Assembly (NCBI RefSeq): GCF_038148855.1
Contig: NZ_JBBVGR010000010.1
Span: forward strand, 1 to 64,000
Direction of reading: 5' to 3'
Origin: Phycobacter sedimenti
Lineage (GTDB): Bacteria > Pseudomonadota > Alphaproteobacteria > Rhodobacterales > Rhodobacteraceae
Length of the DNA stretch: 64,000 bases
The first letter of the stretch is position 1, and each line of letters starts with the position of its first letter. Below, piece after piece: positions 62,279 through 64,000 of this stretch. A model generated the notes under the pieces. The model worked only from the letters and a program-made list of their open reading frames with translations. It had not been told where the DNA came from and ran no database searches. Both the position numbers and the translations under genes were made by a program.

Positions 62279-64000
62279 TCCGGCCCATGTCCCGCAAAAC
62301 CTGCTGCCGCCGATCAAGGGGGAGCTGATCTGTCCCTCGACGCAGATCTTTGACGCAGCTCATCTGCGAAGTAAGCTGTCGCAGGCCGCCGAAACCCTGG
62401 ACGCCAGTGCGCTGCGCGCCGAGGTGGTGCGCCTCTTGCGCGAGGCCAACAAGGCCGGGCGCGCCACCATTGCCGAAGCCTTTGCAGCAGCGCCCTTTGC
62501 AGCACGCGCTCTGACGCAATCCTACAGCCACCTGACCGACGGGCTGGTGACAACCGCCTTTTATGCTGCGACGGAGCTTTTGCATCCGCTGGCCAACCCG
62601 ACGCGGGGCGAACGGATCGCGGTCATGGCCGTCGGCGGCTATGGGCGCGCCGAAATGGCGCCCTTTTCCGACGTGGATCTGCTGTTTCTGACCCCCTACA
62701 AGATCACCGCCTGGGCCGAGAGCGTGATTGAATCCATGCTCTACATCCTGTGGGATCTGCGCCTCAAGGTCGGCCATTCAAGCCGCACCATCAAGGATTG
62801 CATCCGCCTGGGCGCTGAAGACTACACCATCCGCACGGCCATGCTGGAGCATCGCTTCCTGTCGGGCGATGCCGGTCTTGCGGCAGAGCTTGACGAGCGG
62901 CTGCAAAGTGACCTCTTTTCCAAGGACGCGCGCGAATTCATCGAAGCCAAGCTGGCAGAGCGGGATGAGCGCCACCTGAAACAGGGTGAGCGGTACATGG
63001 TCGAGCCCAACGTCAAGGAGGGCAAGGGCGGCCTGCGGGATCTGCAATCGCTGTTCTGGATTGCCAAGTACCTTTACCAGGTGCAGGACGTGGCCGAACT
63101 TGTACCTCTCGGGCTGTTCAAACCGGATGAGTTCAGGTTTTTTGCAGAGGCCGAGAACTTTCTCTGGGCCGTGCGCTCGCATCTGCATCTGGTCACCGGA
63201 CGCGCCACGGAACAGCTGACGTTTGATCTTCAGGTCGAGGTGGCCCAGCGCATGGGCTATCAGGACAAGGCCGGACGCCGCGCGGTCGAGATCTTCATGC
63301 AGAACTATTTCCGCAAGGCGACACAGGTCGGGGATATCACCCGCATCTTCCTGACCAAGCTTGAGGCGAGCCAGCAGAAGAGCGAACCGCTTTTGGAGCG
63401 GATCTTTCGCCGCCGTCCCCGGATCAAACCCGGCTACAAGGTGGTCAACAATCGACTGGACATCGAAGACCCGGAGACCTTTCTTGGCAACAAGCTGAAC
63501 CTGCTCAGGATCTTCGAAGAGGGCCTGCGTACAGGCATGCTGATCCATCCCGATGCCATGCGCCTTGTGACTGCGAACCTTGATCTGATTGACGACGATA
63601 TGCGCGCGGATAAGGAAGCCAACCGTATCTTTTTGGATCTGCTGCTGAAACACGGCAACCCCGAACGCGCCCTGCGCCGCATGAACGAACTTGGCGTACT
63701 CTCTGCCTTCCTGCCGGAGTTCGAGCCGATCGTGGCGATGATGCAGTTCAACATGTACCACTCCTACACGGTAGACGAGCACACCATCCAGGTGATCTCG
63801 AACTATGCCGCCATCGAGAGGGGCGAGCTGGAAGAGGAACTTCCGGTCTCATCAGAGGTGCTGCGCCAGGGCATCAACCGCAAGGTTCTGATGGTCGCCA
63901 TGCTGCTGCACGATATCGGCAAGGGGCGCGAGCAGGACCATTCCATCCTGGGCGCGCAGATCGCCCGCAAGGTCGCGCCGCGCCTCGGCCTCAACAAGTC
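62238..64000 (+). CDS. glnD: PII uridylyltransferase / uridylyl-removing enzyme, truncated by window edge
   Basis: The first 587 codons of GlnD. It begins with TTG at 62238 (MTQPQAASPAP), with AAGG nine bases upstream, and overlaps the LpoA-like gene by 41 bases; no ATG in frame is nearer. The nucleotidyltransferase motif GGYGRAEMAPFSDVDLLF is at about 132-149, the GlnD linker follows (PNVKEGKGGLRDLQ) and the HD domain HDIGKG starts near 558. The ACT domains must lie beyond the window. It adds or removes UMP on PII proteins according to glutamine and so controls nitrogen assimilation. Confidence 0.93.
   Translation, partial: MTQPQAASPAPVSDPAHVPQNLLPPIKGELICPSTQIFDAAHLRSKLSQAAETLDASALRAEVVRLLREANKAGRATIAEAFAAAPFAARALTQSYSHLTDGLVTTAFYAATELLHPLANPTRGERIAVMAVGGYGRAEMAPFSDVDLLFLTPYKITAWAESVIESMLYILWDLRLKVGHSSRTIKDCIRLGAEDYTIRTAMLEHRFLSGDAGLAAELDERLQSDLFSKDAREFIEAKLAERDERHLKQGERYMVEPNVKEGKGGLRDLQSLFWIAKYLYQVQDVAELVPLGLFKPDEFRFFAEAENFLWAVRSHLHLVTGRATEQLTFDLQVEVAQRMGYQDKAGRRAVEIFMQNYFRKATQVGDITRIFLTKLEASQQKSEPLLERIFRRRPRIKPGYKVVNNRLDIEDPETFLGNKLNLLRIFEEGLRTGMLIHPDAMRLVTANLDLIDDDMRADKEANRIFLDLLLKHGNPERALRRMNELGVLSAFLPEFEPIVAMMQFNMYHSYTVDEHTIQVISNYAAIERGELEEELPVSSEVLRQGINRKVLMVAMLLHDIGKGREQDHSILGAQIARKVAPRLGLNK

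Overview
The window looks like chromosome from a Roseobacter-group alphaproteobacterium (Rhodobacterales). I base this on the high GC with strong third-position bias (long antisense open frames behind most genes), an RpoH of the second Rhodobacter type behind a TGATCC-type ECF promoter, a mreBCD-mrdA-rodA cluster, a two-subunit NAD-formate dehydrogenase with a fused diaphorase, an MCP ending in xWxxF, and PhrB-like iron-sulfur photolyase. The species cannot be named from the sequence alone. No IS element, prophage, CRISPR array, rRNA or tRNA was found. About 58 coding regions are supported; glnD runs off the right edge.

1-12 kb is accessory metabolism. A MttB-family methyltransferase and a dimethylglycine-demethylase-like flavoprotein share an operon opposite a TetR regulator, with a clear operator between them. 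A LysR gene with a divergent DUF1330 protein follows, then a LysR-fdhB-fdhA formate dehydrogenase locus with repeated palindromes in front of fdhB. 12-14.5 kb holds a chemoreceptor preceded by a free periplasmic sensor-like protein. 14.7-17.7 kb has a Tat-exported PBP4-type DacB, an EamA transporter and nadD.

17.7-18.8 kb is the odd segment: it has lower GC, two or three very small ORFs with strong ribosome binding sites including a membrane peptide, and then a palindrome-rich leader before ettA. 18.8-30.7 kb is mostly housekeeping: ettA, trxC, an L,D-transpeptidase, a cold-shock gene, tesA beside ybbA-ybbP, nsrR, a gamma-glutamylcyclotransferase-like gene, a DUF2254 membrane protein and gltX. 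30.9-41 kb has a Tat-exported metallo-hydrolase, a DAO oxidoreductase, nadE, an exported 18-MORN-repeat protein, the Fe-S photolyase, leuA behind a leucine-rich leader peptide, and rlmJ.

41.2-46.9 kb is the cell-shape operon mreB-mreC-mreD-mrdA-rodA. 46.9-55 kb carries a VOC protein and ghrA, an M3 oligopeptidase, a membrane-anchored MoeB-like E1 enzyme overlapping dut, coaBC, and rpoH-chaN under a probable RpoE promoter. 55-64 kb holds cobalamin genes (cobU, cobC-like), a GST, comM, gshB-yraN-rsmI, a short LpoA-like lipoprotein and the start of glnD, which overlaps lpoA and begins at TTG.

The points most worth following are the small-ORF island with the palindromic ettA leader, the TetR-controlled quaternary-amine demethylation pair, the formate dehydrogenase promoter repeats, the membrane-tethered MoeB, the free PDC-like sensor paired with an MCP, and the RpoE-to-RpoH-to-ChaN stress link.
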